Shown piece after piece: positions 9,257 through 19,433 of a stretch of DNA of 64,000 bases. The translations under genes were made by a program, and so were the position numbers. Within the stretch, counting starts at the first letter, position 1; every line of letters begins with the position of its first letter. The notes under the pieces were generated by a model, which was not told where the DNA came from, searched no databases, and saw only the letters and a program-made list of their open reading frames with translations. Source of the DNA: an uncultured Oscillospiraceae bacterium (GTDB taxonomy: Bacteria > Bacillota > Clostridia > Oscillospirales > Oscillospiraceae); the NCBI GenBank assembly GCA_910587645.1, contig CAJUNA010000014.1, forward strand, positions 1-64,000, in the 5' to 3' direction.

Positions 9257-11056
9257 TCAGGTCACCACGATCACGCCATTGACCAATTTGGCGACGCACT
9301 GGCGGGACTCCTGCCGCAGGCGGATCATCTCGTCCCCAAAACTGATCTCCGTCTCCGGATAGGCAACGCTGCACTCCAGGCGCCCAGAACCCTTTTCCGC
9401 TTCTTTTTCCGACATCTCCAGTTTGATGTCCAGCAGATCATCCTCCAATTGCTTCAGTTTCAGCTCCGCCGTGGACAGGCGGATCCGCAGTTTGCCCAGC
9501 AGGCTTGCCTTGGCGGGGCTGTCTAACTGGCACTCCAGCTTTTCCACCTCCACCGCCAGCTCCTTCAGCTCCCGTTTGACCATCTCCCGCTCGAAGTTGG
9601 TGCAGGGGAGTCCCCCCAGGGCGATAGCAGTCCGGCACTCCGACGGCGAGCCTACCGCCCGGGCGCTGACCATCTTGGCCGCCCAAATCCGGCCGCCGAT
9701 GATGCTCCCCCGGCCGGAACGGACCACAACCTCCCCGTCACAGTATACCTGGCCGTTGATAATGCAATCGGTTTGTAGGTTTTCCCGGACGAAGATGGTG
9801 GAATTTTCAATGTATTTAGAGAACACGCTCCGCTGGACGCGGATGACCGTGCTGCCGTCCCCCAGGATGCCCTTGACCACAATCAGGTCGCCGCCGGCCT
9901 CCACGGTACTGCCCGCTTCCACCACGCCGCCTACCTGGATGTTGCCCATGGCCCGGACGGTGAAGCCGCTGAGCACATCGCCCGCCACGTTCACATCCCC
10001 CAGGAAGTTGATGCTGCCGGTGGAAAAATCGACGTTTCCGGGGATGTCCAGCACCGGCTTCACCTGGAAGCTGCGTCCGGTATATTCCACATGGCCGGCA
10101 ATGGAAGCCAGCAGGGACAGGCCGTCCTCGCTGATCTCCGTATTCCGTCCCTTGGGAAGGGGGACGTGCCTGCCGCCCTTGGCGGGGATCTCCTGGTCCA
10201 GCACCGTGCGGCCCGGCTCGCCCTCGGTCGGCTCGATGAGACGGCAGATTTCCTGATCCTGCTTCACGTTGCGGATAAGGTTTAGGGCGGTGTAGTCCAC
10301 CTGGTCGTATTCGTCCACCTCCAGTACCCGCTCGATGACCCGGGGGAAGTTGTCGATGATGTTGCCGTTCTCGCCATCGAAGGCTGGCTTGCCCACCGCC
10401 ACCAGGTACAGGGTAAAATACCGCTTCTGCTCCCGGTAGAGACGGTCCAGCAGCTTGGTGTTCAGGCCGTAGAGGATCCCCCGCTCCGCCAGGGCCTGGT
10501 AGAGCAGGTTCCTGGTCAGCTCCTTCCCCTTCCCCACCGGCGGGAAGACGAACAGCCACGCGTAAAGCTTATCCGCCGAGAGGAAGAAGCAGGGAAGGGC
10601 GTCCAGGGACACAGCCTCCGGCTCGTTCTTCTTTTGCTTGCTGTCCGGCTTCTCCTCCTGCTTTTCGTTGTTTTTTGCCTTGTCCTTCGCCTTCTCCGGG
10701 GGCTTGTTCCGCCGGCCGCGGATTTCCTTGAGCCGCATGGTACACGCCTTGTTCAAAACGGAGCGCAGCCGGTTTTTTTCCCGCTTCACCACCTCCGGGG
10801 GCAACGTACCATCCTCATCCAGGCAGATGCGGGGCGCAGGCAGTTGGCCCATAGTCTTCCGGCTCATCTGGTAGAGCTGGTATAGGGGATGCTCCTGGGG
10901 CAGCTCCAGCAGGGCTGGGTTCAGATTATTGAAGGATAATTCCTCCTGGCTCCCGCCTGCCGGCGCGGCCTGCACGGTATGGACGGGTTCGTTCTCCGCT
11001 TCCTTTTCTGGCGCGGGGTTGAACAGGAGGGATTTCAATTTTTTCCTGATTGACAT
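9257..11056 (-). CDS. fapA: FapA / DUF342 polymer-forming domain protein
   Basis: A 599-residue protein of the DUF342 (FapA) family. After a charged, lysine-rich linker (about residues 115-150, KAKDKAKNNEKQ-like) come a globular region and then a right-handed beta-helix. The helix shows as short hydrophobic/glycine turns such as INFLGDVNVAGDV and AMGNIQVGGVVEAGS (about residues 340-490). A coiled coil (about 510-560) precedes the C-terminal end. FapA proteins have been linked to flagellar assembly and to cell-surface or regulatory roles, but the mechanism is unclear. No good ribosome site precedes ATG 11056. It is first in the fapA-cheX-cheY unit. Confidence 0.85.
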   Translation of the reverse strand: MSIRKKLKSLLFNPAPEKEAENEPVHTVQAAPAGGSQEELSFNNLNPALLELPQEHPLYQLYQMSRKTMGQLPAPRICLDEDGTLPPEVVKREKNRLRSVLNKACTMRLKEIRGRRNKPPEKAKDKAKNNEKQEEKPDSKQKKNEPEAVSLDALPCFFLSADKLYAWLFVFPPVGKGKELTRNLLYQALAERGILYGLNTKLLDRLYREQKRYFTLYLVAVGKPAFDGENGNIIDNFPRVIERVLEVDEYDQVDYTALNLIRNVKQDQEICRLIEPTEGEPGRTVLDQEIPAKGGRHVPLPKGRNTEISEDGLSLLASIAGHVEYTGRSFQVKPVLDIPGNVDFSTGSINFLGDVNVAGDVLSGFTVRAMGNIQVGGVVEAGSTVEAGGDLIVVKGILGDGSTVIRVQRSVFSKYIENSTIFVRENLQTDCIINGQVYCDGEVVVRSGRGSIIGGRIWAAKMVSARAVGSPSECRTAIALGGLPCTNFEREMVKRELKELAVEVEKLECQLDSPAKASLLGKLRIRLSTAELKLKQLEDDLLDIKLEMSEKEAEKGSGRLECSVAYPETEISFGDEMIRLRQESRQCVAKLVNGVIVVT

Positions 11057-11174
11057 TTTCGCAGCACCGCCATTTCCGAATAAATTCTACCACCATTATA
11101 CGCAATCCGTCCACTCTTTACAAGGCCTATTTTGATATTCCGGAAACAGCCGGGCAAACGCGCCAGGCGAGCCG

Positions 11175-12014
11175 TCAGCACGCCCGGGAGGCCTGCAATG
11201 CCGCATCGTAGAGTTCGTTCCTGGACAGGCCGGTGTCGGCGGCGACCTGCCGGACGGCGTCCTTCATCCGCTCGCCCCGCTCCCGGCGCTCCAGCACCAT
11301 GGCTACGCCCTGGGACAGATCCACGGCGTTCTCCGCCGCCCGCTCCCCGCCGGCCAGCACCAGCACATACTCCCCCCTTGGCTCGTTGGCTTCGTACCAC
11401 GCCGCCGCCTGGGACAGGGTGGTTCGCATGACGTCCTCGTGGAGCTTGGTCAATTCCCGGCACAGGGCGGCCCGGCGGTCGCCAAAGGCTTCCAGCAGGT
11501 CGGCCAGGGTGGCCCGCAGGCGGTGGGGGGCTTCGTAGAAGAGGATGGTCCGCTCTTCCCCCAGCAGCCCTTGCAGCCGTTCCCGGCGTTCCGCCCGGTT
11601 CACCGGCAAAAAACCCTCAAAAACAAACCGGCCGGTGGGCAGGCCGCTGACCGCCAGGGCGGAAATCAGGGCGCAGCAGCCTGGAATGGCCTGGACGGCT
11701 ACGCCGTTTTCCGCGCAGAGGCGCACGATGTCCTCGCCGGGGTCGCTGATGGCGGGGGTCCCGGCATCGGTCACCAGGGCGCAGTCCTCACCGGCCAGCA
11801 GGCGGTCCAGCACCGCCTGGCCCGCGGCGGCCCGGTTATGCTCATGGTAGCTGACCATGGGCTTTTTCAGCGCCAGGTGGCGCAGCAGCTTCATGGTGAC
11901 GCGGGTGTCCTCCGCAGCGATGAAGTCCGCGCCGCCCAGGACGGCGGCGGCCCGGGGGCTGAGGTCCTGCAAATTGCCGATGGGCGTTGCCACGAGATAC
12001 AATGTTCCGCTCAT
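11175..12014 (-). CDS. rsmI: 16S rRNA 2'-O-methyltransferase (C1402)
   Basis: A 279-residue member of the tetrapyrrole-methylase superfamily that methylates the ribose of C1402 in the ribosomal decoding centre using S-adenosylmethionine. Signatures are LYLVATPIGNL at the N-terminus, EDTR near residue 35, and VTDAGTPAISDPG. The start is well set by AAGGAGG 7 bases upstream. It is separated by over 100 bases on both sides and is probably monocistronic. Confidence 0.96.
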   Translation of the reverse strand: MSGTLYLVATPIGNLQDLSPRAAAVLGGADFIAAEDTRVTMKLLRHLALKKPMVSYHEHNRAAAGQAVLDRLLAGEDCALVTDAGTPAISDPGEDIVRLCAENGVAVQAIPGCCALISALAVSGLPTGRFVFEGFLPVNRAERRERLQGLLGEERTILFYEAPHRLRATLADLLEAFGDRRAALCRELTKLHEDVMRTTLSQAAAWYEANEPRGEYVLVLAGGERAAENAVDLSQGVAMVLERRERGERMKDAVRQVAADTGLSRNELYDAALQASRAC

Positions 12015-12182
12015 AGTTAACCTCCTTGGGATTCCTTGGTTGCATCATACCACGTTCCGGCAGGGTTGGCAAGGAGGAGCGGCGGCGGTTTCGTTAAAGA
12101 GATGAAGGGCTTTTTTGGACGCACACGCGCCCCCGGCCGGGAGAATCCGGACAGGGGCGCGGCGCATATGATAGGCGAGAGA

Positions 12183-12719
12183 TCAATAGTTCTCCCCGTG
12201 AACCTCAAAGTAGGCCTGGGGATGGGCGCAGACAGGGCAGAGCTCCGGGGCGGCGGTCCCGACCACGATGTGGCCGCAGTTGCGGCACTCCCACACCTTC
12301 ACCTCGCTCTTGGCGAATACCGCCGCCGTCTCCACGTTCTTCAGCAGCGCCCGGTACCGCTCCTCATGATGCTTCTCAATGGCGCCTACCATGCGGAACT
12401 TCGCCGCCAGCTCCGGGAAGCCCTCCTCTTCGGCGGTCTTGGCGAAGCCCTCGTACATGTCCGTCCACTCATAGTTTTCACCAGCGGCGGCGGCGCCCAG
12501 GTTCTCGGCGGTGCTGCCAATGCCCTCCAGCTCCTTGAACCACAGCTTGGCGTGCTCTTTTTCGTTGTCGGCGGTCTTGAGGAACAGGGCGGCGATCTGC
12601 TCATAGCCCTCCTTCTTGGCCTTGGAAGCGAAATATGTATACTTGTTTCTCGCCTGGGATTCGCCGGCAAAGGCCGCTTCCAGGTTCTTTTCTGTCTGGG
12701 TTCCCGCGTATCTGCTCAT
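12183..12719 (-). CDS. rbr: Rubrerythrin
   Basis: A 178-residue peroxide-reducing non-haem iron protein of anaerobes. The N-terminal four-helix diiron domain carries the E-x-x-H type ligands ([32 protein letters not shown]). The C-terminal rubredoxin-like knuckle has two CxxC pairs (CRNC and CPVC, 17 residues apart counted first Cys to first Cys). AGGAGG lies just upstream of ATG 12719, and a consensus promoter at 12756-12784 drives it alone. Confidence 0.96.
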   Translation of the reverse strand: MSRYAGTQTEKNLEAAFAGESQARNKYTYFASKAKKEGYEQIAALFLKTADNEKEHAKLWFKELEGIGSTAENLGAAAAGENYEWTDMYEGFAKTAEEEGFPELAAKFRMVGAIEKHHEERYRALLKNVETAAVFAKSEVKVWECRNCGHIVVGTAAPELCPVCAHPQAYFEVHGENY

Positions 12720-12755
12720 GGGGATGTCCTCCTGCTTTCTATAAATTACCTATCT

Positions 12756-12784
12756 ATTGTACCACGGGTTGGGGGCTGGGTCAA
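12756..12784 (-). promoter_or_regulatory. Promoter of rubrerythrin
   Basis: Minus strand: TTGACC (12784-12779), 17-bp spacer, TACAAT (12761-12756). Confidence 0.7.
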
Positions 12785-12848
12785 TATGGGAAGCTGTTTT
12801 TCCGGCAGGGCGGGGGTAGTTCCCAGTGGAAATTTGGTTTCTGTACCC

Positions 12849-12877
12849 TTGACTTATGCGGGGGTGATATGTAAAAT
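12849..12877 (+). promoter_or_regulatory. Promoter of the lipoprotein/hybrid-kinase operon
   Basis: TTGACT at 12849-12854, 17-bp spacer, TAAAAT at 12872-12877. The leader of about 85 bases contains a hairpin GGCCGGT/ACCGGCC near 12906-12923. Confidence 0.7.
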
Positions 12878-12969
12878 ATAGATGGATTTTTATTCCCCTG
12901 CGGACGGCCGGTCCCCACCGGCCTGTGGGGCAGCTTTATTAATTTTGCCGTGAAGGAGACCGACCCGAT

Positions 12970-14757
12970 ATGACCACGAAATTGCTGCGCCGCCTGCTGG
13001 CGGTGTCCGCTCTGGCGGCGGTGCTGCTGTGTGCCTGTGCGCCCAGCGGGCACGGGGAAGAGGATGGGGATGGCAGGCTGACCTGGGGCACCTGGGGCAG
13101 CTACAGCAGGCACCAGCCCTTCCTGGAGCTGGCCGCTGCGGTTTACCCGGATATTGAGCTGGAGTTTATTTCTTATGCTGGGGGCAATGCCACCGGTTAT
13201 AGCTGGGCGCAGATGCGCGCCGATGATATCCCCGATATCTTCATCACCTCCCAAGTGCTGGACGAGGATCTGGCCAGGGAGCGGCTGGCGGACTTATCCG
13301 GATATGATTTTATCAACGATTTTTCCACCGCGATCCTGGATCAGGTCTCTGTGGACGGCGGGATCTACCTCCTGCCCTCCGGAAACTCCATATATGGCAT
13401 TTACTATAACCAAACGCTGATGGAGGAGCATGGATGGGCTGTTCCGTCCAATTTCGCGGAGCTGGAGGAGCTGTGCGGGGAAATCCGCCAGGCGGGCCTG
13501 ATCCCCGGGGTGGTGGGAACCCAGCTCACCGGAGGGCCGTTTTCCACGGTGTTCAATTTGGCGAAAACAAGCTGGCTGACCACCCCGGAGGGCGGGCAGT
13601 GGCAGGACAGCTTCCTGGCCGGGAACGCCACGGCGGCGGGCCGGTGGGAGGATACCATGGACTACGTTCAGCGGTACATAGATGCCGGCATGCTTACCAC
13701 GGATCCGGATGACCGGAGCAATCCGGAGCTGATCCTGGATTATCTGGGGAACCGGAAGGCGGTGTTCTGTACGGTGGTGCAGACCGTCAGCATAACCGAG
13801 CTGCCCGAAACCGGCGACCGGCTGGGGATGATGCCCTATATCGGCGAGGATGGGAGCAAGAACGTCTATATGTACAGCCCCACCTTTTACTTCGGGCTGA
13901 GCAAACGGCTCACCGAGCCAGGGAACGAAAAGAAGCTGGAGGACGCGATCCGCCTGTTGTCCCTTCTGTTCTCCCCGGAGGGGCAGGCCACCTTCATTTC
14001 CGATCAAACCCCCTGCGTTATGAGCGTACTCAGCACTGGCGCCGTACCGGAGGACTCCATGATCTACGATGCCCAACAGGCGCTGTGGCAGGGGCGGGCT
14101 TTCCAAATGACCTACACCCATTGGGAGAATGTCCTTGCCGACATGGGGCAGGCGTACAAGGAGTGGTTCCGGGGCGAGAACGGTATGGACGGGGCAAAGT
14201 GTATCCAACGGATGGACCGGCTCCAGCGGGACTATTTGGATAACTCAGAAGATTCCTATTTCTGCGAGAGCGCCGTGGATTTTACTTTGGAGGAAACAGC
14301 GAAGCTGGTGGGCAAGGCAATGGGAACCTGCACTGGCGTAGACGCGGTGATGGTGCCCCTGGGGGATTTCCACGATGGGAAGGAGCTGCGGGCTGGGGTG
14401 TCCGGGAAGCTCTACGCGGGAAAGATCAACGCGGATGTCACCACCTCTATCTCCCCCGCCTATGACGGCGAATACGCTGTGATGGAAATGACGGGCGCCC
14501 AGGCCAAGGCAGTAGAGCAGGCCGGATTTGACGCGGACGGGGACGGCAACCCCTACCAATACCTGCTGGTGGCTAAGGGGGACAGGGCGCCGGAGGATAA
14601 CGGGACCTACCGGGTAGCATTCCTGCGCAACGGATATACGGAGGAGACCGCTGCCGCTTACGGTGCGGAGGTTATGAAGGGTTCCCTGCGGGAATTCCTG
14701 CGGACGTACCTGGAGGAACAGAAGATGGTCTCCCCCCATGAAAATCATTGGGAATAA
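12970..14757 (+). CDS. Solute-binding lipoprotein with C-terminal 5'-nucleotidase-C-like domain (first of pair)
   Basis: A 595-residue exported lipoprotein. The signal peptide ends in a lipobox with Cys23 (LCAC). Residues about 35-420 have the family 1 extracellular solute-binding fold, seen in the WGTWGSYS start, DIPDIFITS, the GIYYNQTLMEEHG hinge and FSPEGQATF. Residues about 445-590 resemble the 5'-nucleotidase C-terminal domain (MEMTGAQAKAVEQA, GTYRVAFLRNGYT), but no metallophosphatase domain is present. No ABC permease or ATPase lies nearby. The partners are a second protein of the same build (15 bases on) and a hybrid histidine kinase, so it is probably a ligand receptor for signalling. 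GAAGGAG precedes ATG 12970. Confidence 0.82.
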   Translation: MTTKLLRRLLAVSALAAVLLCACAPSGHGEEDGDGRLTWGTWGSYSRHQPFLELAAAVYPDIELEFISYAGGNATGYSWAQMRADDIPDIFITSQVLDEDLARERLADLSGYDFINDFSTAILDQVSVDGGIYLLPSGNSIYGIYYNQTLMEEHGWAVPSNFAELEELCGEIRQAGLIPGVVGTQLTGGPFSTVFNLAKTSWLTTPEGGQWQDSFLAGNATAAGRWEDTMDYVQRYIDAGMLTTDPDDRSNPELILDYLGNRKAVFCTVVQTVSITELPETGDRLGMMPYIGEDGSKNVYMYSPTFYFGLSKRLTEPGNEKKLEDAIRLLSLLFSPEGQATFISDQTPCVMSVLSTGAVPEDSMIYDAQQALWQGRAFQMTYTHWENVLADMGQAYKEWFRGENGMDGAKCIQRMDRLQRDYLDNSEDSYFCESAVDFTLEETAKLVGKAMGTCTGVDAVMVPLGDFHDGKELRAGVSGKLYAGKINADVTTSISPAYDGEYAVMEMTGAQAKAVEQAGFDADGDGNPYQYLLVAKGDRAPEDNGTYRVAFLRNGYTEETAAAYGAEVMKGSLREFLRTYLEEQKMVSPHENHWE

Positions 14758-14772
14758 GGAAATGGAACGGCT

Positions 14773-16584
14773 ATGAAAAAACGGATCGTGCTTTTCGCGC
14801 TGCTGGCGGGGCTGCTGGCGCTGCCGGCCTGCGGCGGGACGGGGGCGCGGGAGACCGTCACGATTGCCCTGTGGAGCGACCAGCTGACAGAGGGATACGC
14901 GGCGTATCTGCGGGACGCCTTTCCGGAGGTGGACTTTGTCTTTTATACCGCCAACAATTCCACAGATTTTTACCGGTTCAAATATGAGGGCGGCGACCTG
15001 CCGGACATCCTTACTGTCCGGCGTTTCTCCCTGCGGGATGTGGCGGACTGGAAGGACGCGCTGCTGGACCTGAGCGATACCCCCCTTGCCGCTTCCTTCC
15101 ATTCGTCCTATCTGCGCAGTTATACCTACGGGGACGGCACGGTAAACTGGCTTCCGGTTTGCGGCGAGGTGGACGGCATCCTGCTTAACAAGGCCCTGCT
15201 GGAGAAATACGGCATCCCTGTGCCCACTGACTACAATACGTTCCGGGAGGCCTGCCATGCCCTGACAGAGCAGGGCGTCCGGCCCTTCTCGTCCAATTTC
15301 GGCGCGGATTATACCTGCATGGAGGTTTTGCAGGGCTTATCCGCCGCGCGGCTGTCCTCCCAGGAGGGCAGGGCGTGGCGGCAGCAGTATGAAAGCGGCC
15401 AGACGGACCGGCTGGACGAGGATGTCTGGCTGCCGGTGTTCGAGCGGATGGAGGAGTTTATCGGCCTGGCCGGAATCGATGCCGCCAGCCTGGAGGGGGA
15501 CACCGCCGCGCTGTTCCAAGCCTACCAGGCGGGGGAGGCCGCCATGATCCGGGGCACCTGCGCCGAAGCCGCTGTCTACGGCGCGGAGGAGGGGACGGTA
15601 ATGCTGCCCTACTTTGGGGAGACGGAGGAGGAGAACTGGTTCCTCACCTATCCTGCCTTCCAGGTGGCCGCCAGCGCGCGGGCTGGAGAGGATCCGGCGC
15701 GGAAATCGCTAATCCTGGACATCCTGTCGGTGATGCTCGGCCCGGAGGGCCAGCGGCATATCGCCACCGGGCGGGATATGATCGCATATAATAAGGAAGC
15801 AGAGATGGACCTCTCGCCTATGATGGCGTATATGCCGCCCTGCCTGGAGGGCAACCGGCTGTATATCCGGTTGGCCTCCGCCGGGATGTTTTCCATTTCC
15901 AGGCAGGTGGTGCAGGGGATGATTACTGGGGAATATCCCAATGCCCGGGCCGCTTTTGATGCGTTTAACGCCGCGATGGCTGCCGGTGGGACACCGGAAC
16001 CGGAAGCCGCGCGGCTTGACAAGGCCTATTCCTACGCTTTCCGCCCAGAGGGGGGCAGCCCGGCGGCGTCGGCGGTGATGAACACCCTGCGGGAGGAAGT
16101 AGGCGCCCGGTTTTTGATCGGCCAGTCGGTGAATATCGCGGGGAACATCCGGGACGGCGCATATACGGCGGCGGAGCTGCGGTTTCTGACCATGGGGGAG
16201 GGCACCGACATCCTCTTGTGTGATTTGACGGGTGAACAGCTCTACCAGTGCGTAAGCCGGCTCCTGGCCGCGTCCGGTGGGCGGGGGGCTGTGATTAATG
16301 ATTCTTCCCTGTACGTGTCCAGCGGGTTTGAGATGGCGGTCCGGAAGGATGGCGGAACCTATCAGCTGGAAAGGCTGACCTGTCTCGGTGAGGAGCTTGA
16401 CCGGGACGCGGCCTATCTGGTAGCCCTGCTAGGCAATGAGGTGGCGATGCTGGGGGACATCCTGGCGGCGGCTGGCGTGACGGAATACGAGAAGGCCGGG
16501 GCTTCCTTCCAGGAGCTAATCGCGGAGCGGCTGGCCAGCGGAGGGAAGCTGGCGGAACCAACGGATTATATCACCCTTTATTAA
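14773..16584 (+). CDS. Solute-binding lipoprotein with C-terminal 5'-nucleotidase-C-like domain (second of pair)
   Basis: A 603-residue lipoprotein (LPAC lipobox, Cys20) with the same layout as its upstream neighbour. Residues about 27-400 are a solute-binding fold (TIALWSDQLTEGY, GGDLPDILTVRR, GILLNKALLEKYGIPVP, MLGPEGQRHIA). Residues about 440-600 are a 5'-nucleotidase-C-like domain (DLTGEQLYQCVSRLL, SSLYVSSGFEMAV, DRDAAYLVALLGNE). The sequences have diverged strongly, so this is not a recent duplication; the two may bind different ligands or form a heterodimer. AAGGA lies 12 bases before ATG 14773. Confidence 0.82.
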   Translation: MKKRIVLFALLAGLLALPACGGTGARETVTIALWSDQLTEGYAAYLRDAFPEVDFVFYTANNSTDFYRFKYEGGDLPDILTVRRFSLRDVADWKDALLDLSDTPLAASFHSSYLRSYTYGDGTVNWLPVCGEVDGILLNKALLEKYGIPVPTDYNTFREACHALTEQGVRPFSSNFGADYTCMEVLQGLSAARLSSQEGRAWRQQYESGQTDRLDEDVWLPVFERMEEFIGLAGIDAASLEGDTAALFQAYQAGEAAMIRGTCAEAAVYGAEEGTVMLPYFGETEEENWFLTYPAFQVAASARAGEDPARKSLILDILSVMLGPEGQRHIATGRDMIAYNKEAEMDLSPMMAYMPPCLEGNRLYIRLASAGMFSISRQVVQGMITGEYPNARAAFDAFNAAMAAGGTPEPEAARLDKAYSYAFRPEGGSPAASAVMNTLREEVGARFLIGQSVNIAGNIRDGAYTAAELRFLTMGEGTDILLCDLTGEQLYQCVSRLLAASGGRGAVINDSSLYVSSGFEMAVRKDGGTYQLERLTCLGEELDRDAAYLVALLGNEVAMLGDILAAAGVTEYEKAGASFQELIAERLASGGKLAEPTDYITLY

Positions 16585-16609
16585 GTATTGACGAAAGGAG
16601 GCGGACGGG

Positions 16610-19273
16610 ATGAGGCCGAAACGAAAATGGCGCAGCGTTCTACTCCCGGCGGCGCTGATGGCTGGCCTGCTCCTGTTCCTGCTGGCGGGCGGCTTGTTTT
16701 TTGCCAAGTACCTGCAAAATCAGATTGCTTCGGAGCGCACCACCCAGCTCAATGAGATCACCGGGCAGGTGCAGGTGAATTTGCGCAACGCGCTGGATTC
16801 CCACTGGTACTATCTGACTGCGGCGGTTAATGAGCTGGAGGGCCGTTCCCCCGCCTCGGCCCAGGACGCGGGGGCCTGCATCGGGGCGCTGGAGCGGCTG
16901 CTGGAAATGGAGAGCTACGATGCGATGCTCATGCTCCTGGACAGCCAGGGGAATTGCTACGACGCGGCGGGGAAGCGCGGCGTCTGGCAGGATATCGACC
17001 GGATCTCCGGCGGGGGGGAGCGGTATACGTTCATCACTGACAGTTACATTTACCAGGGGAGCTACTGGGCTTTTGTACAGAAGTTTGACACGCCGCTGCT
17101 GGCCGGGGGGGACGGTACCGCCTTTACCCACGCTGTCCTGCTCAAGGACGTCCATACTATGGCCCAATACTACGACAGCGCGTCCTACGGAAGCCGGAAT
17201 GAGACCTATATCCTTAAAAGCAACGGCACCCGCATGTATGATGGCGGCGATGAGGGGAACACCATCCAGGCCTATAACGTGCTCAAAGTGCTGGAGGAGA
17301 TGGAGGGACAGCCCTATGCCGACATCCGCGCTGCCCTGGATGGGCAGGATACTGTCAGCGCGGGGTTCTATTCCGATGGCGTGGAGTACTATTTCTGCCT
17401 GACCTTCCTGGAGGAGTATGACACGCTGCTGCTGTTCCTTATCCCGGCGGAATATGTGGCTGCCGGGACGGTGCGGATGGTGGAGACCGTGATTCGGACC
17501 CTGCTGGGGCTGGCGGTGGTCATGGTCGTGCTGCTGATCCTGGCTCTGGCGGCAATCAGCCGCCAGCAGACCAGCGCCCGCATGTTCCGCCAGGAACAGG
17601 AAAACCTGCGCCGCCAGGAGGAGATGAACGCCCGGCTGGAGGAGTCCAACGCCGCGCTGGCCCAGTCCAAGCGGACTATCGAGCAGGCCTTTGAAATCGC
17701 AGAGGGGGCCAACCGGGCCAAAAGCTCCTTCCTGTCCAATATGAGCCACGACATCCGTACGCCCATGAACGCGATTGTGGGCTTTGCCGCCCTGCTGGGC
17801 AGGGACGCGGAAAACCCGGACAAGGTGCGGGAGTACACCCGGAAGATTACCGCATCCAGCCAGCACCTCCTGGGGCTGATTAACGATATCCTGGATATCA
17901 GCAAGATCGAGGCGGGGAAAACCACCTTGAACCTGTCCGATGAAAACATCGTGGACCTGATTGAGAATATTGACTCTATTATCCGCCCCCAGATGAAAGC
18001 CAAGGGGCATTCCTTCGAGGTCTACAGCCGGGATATCCGCCACGAGCATGTGGTGATGGATAAGCTTCGGCTGAACCAGATCCTCCTGAACCTGTTGTCC
18101 AACGCAGTAAAGTATACGCCGGACAACGGCCATATCGTCTTTACCGTCCAGGAGCTGCCCCAGCACGCCATGCAGCTCGCCCATTTCCGCTTCATCGTCG
18201 AGGATGACGGCTACGGCATGAGCCCGGAGTATGTGGAGCGGATTTTCCAGGCCTTTACCCGGGAAGAGGACAGCGTGACCAATAAGATCCAGGGTACCGG
18301 CCTGGGGATGGCCATTACCAAGAACCTGCTGGACCTGATGGGCGGCAGCATCCTGGTGGAGAGCGAGAAGGGGAAAGGGTCAAAGTTTACTGTTGACCTG
18401 GAAATGCATGTCAGCGACCAGGTGATCGACCAGCAGTTCTGGCAGAATAATGGCATCAGCCGTCTCCTGACGGTGGACGATGAGGAAGTGATCTGCCAGA
18501 ACATCCAGATGGTCATGGAAAGCGCGGGGGTGTCCGTGGACTATGCAACCAACGGCAGGACGGCCGTGGAAATGGTCAGGGAGGCCGTAAACGAGGGCGC
18601 GCCGTACCACATTGTCCTGCTGGATTGGAAGATGCCGGGCATCAATGGCGTGGAGACCGCAAGGCTCATCCGGCAGGAGCCCGCCCAGGACGTGCCTATC
18701 CTGATTTTGACCAGCTACGACTGGCCGGAGGTGGAGGACGAGGCCAAGGCCGCCGGGGTGGACGCCTGCCTGGCGAAGCCTTTCTTCCTCACCAGCTTCC
18801 GGCAGAAGGTGGACTCTGTCCTCCACAGCGAGAAGGCGCCGGAAGCCTCGGGCCAGGCCAGCGTGCTGGAGGGGATGCACATTCTGGTGGCGGAGGACAA
18901 CGAGATCAACGCGGAAATCCTGGAGGAGCTGTTGGATATGGTGGGGGCTACCTGCGATATCTGCGAGAACGGGCAGGCGGTGGCAGAGGCCTTCGCCGCG
19001 TCCCAGCCGGGACAGTACCGGCTGATCCTGATGGATGTGCAGATGCCGGTGATGAACGGCTACGATGCCACCAGGGCGATCCGGGCAATGCCCCACCCCC
19101 TGGCGCAGACCATCCCCATTATCGCTATGACCGCCAACGCCTTCGCAGAGGACATCCGGGATGCCCTGGAGGCCGGGATGACCGCCCATGTGGCGAAGCC
19201 TATCGACATGGGCGTGTTGGAGCAGACGGTAAAAACGGTGCTGGAAGCCCAGGAAGTCCTGCCGCAGCTATAG
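16610..19273 (+). CDS. Hybrid sensor histidine kinase with two receiver domains
   Basis: A membrane kinase of 887 residues. Order: helix TM1 (about 11-33); an extracellular sensor of about 260 residues, probably Cache-like; TM2 (about 294-317); a coiled coil; HisKA with phospho-acceptor His380 in [13 protein letters not shown]; HATPase with [16 protein letters not shown] and GTGLGMAI. Then come two receivers, REC1 with Asp672 (LLDWKMPG) and REC2 with Asp809 (LMDVQMPV). There is no Hpt domain or DNA-binding output, so phosphate must pass to a protein outside the operon. AAAGGAGG precedes ATG 16610, 25 bases after the second lipoprotein, which suggests the lipoproteins present ligands to its outer domain. 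Confidence 0.9.
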   Translation: MRPKRKWRSVLLPAALMAGLLLFLLAGGLFFAKYLQNQIASERTTQLNEITGQVQVNLRNALDSHWYYLTAAVNELEGRSPASAQDAGACIGALERLLEMESYDAMLMLLDSQGNCYDAAGKRGVWQDIDRISGGGERYTFITDSYIYQGSYWAFVQKFDTPLLAGGDGTAFTHAVLLKDVHTMAQYYDSASYGSRNETYILKSNGTRMYDGGDEGNTIQAYNVLKVLEEMEGQPYADIRAALDGQDTVSAGFYSDGVEYYFCLTFLEEYDTLLLFLIPAEYVAAGTVRMVETVIRTLLGLAVVMVVLLILALAAISRQQTSARMFRQEQENLRRQEEMNARLEESNAALAQSKRTIEQAFEIAEGANRAKSSFLSNMSHDIRTPMNAIVGFAALLGRDAENPDKVREYTRKITASSQHLLGLINDILDISKIEAGKTTLNLSDENIVDLIENIDSIIRPQMKAKGHSFEVYSRDIRHEHVVMDKLRLNQILLNLLSNAVKYTPDNGHIVFTVQELPQHAMQLAHFRFIVEDDGYGMSPEYVERIFQAFTREEDSVTNKIQGTGLGMAITKNLLDLMGGSILVESEKGKGSKFTVDLEMHVSDQVIDQQFWQNNGISRLLTVDDEEVICQNIQMVMESAGVSVDYATNGRTAVEMVREAVNEGAPYHIVLLDWKMPGINGVETARLIRQEPAQDVPILILTSYDWPEVEDEAKAAGVDACLAKPFFLTSFRQKVDSVLHSEKAPEASGQASVLEGMHILVAEDNEINAEILEELLDMVGATCDICENGQAVAEAFAASQPGQYRLILMDVQMPVMNGYDATRAIRAMPHPLAQTIPIIAMTANAFAEDIRDALEAGMTAHVAKPIDMGVLEQTVKTVLEAQEVLPQL

Positions 19274-19282
19274 TGTGGAAAA

Positions 19283-19322
19283 GTATAGACACCCCCGCCG
19301 GAAAGCGGGGGTTTGTCTATAC
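19283..19322 (+). terminator. Strong hairpin after the hybrid kinase
   Basis: Long stem 19283-19298 with 19305-19322, 6-base loop, including GACACCCCCGC against GCGGGGGTTTGTC. The T's lie in the stem and no T-run follows, so termination efficiency is uncertain. Confidence 0.55.
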
Positions 19323-19418
19323 CCTACAAAAAAAGAAATCGTTAATTGTGGAGATACAACAAATTATCAATTTTTCTAAAAAATTGAGGCTTTTGTCCTA
19401 TATTATTGAAGCGGCATA

Positions 19419-19427
19419 TGGTATAAT
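19419..19427 (+). promoter_or_regulatory. Extended -10 promoter of the nucleoside operon
   Basis: TGGTATAAT at 19419-19427 in AT-rich DNA. No good -35 is placed at 16-18 bp, consistent with an extended -10 promoter. Transcription should begin near 19434. Confidence 0.6.
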
Positions 19428-19433
19428 TACAGC

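Noticed and set aside
12126-12161. Terminator of rubrerythrin
   Set aside because: An 8-bp GC stem (CGCGCCCC/GGGGCGCG) exists, but no T-run follows on the minus strand.
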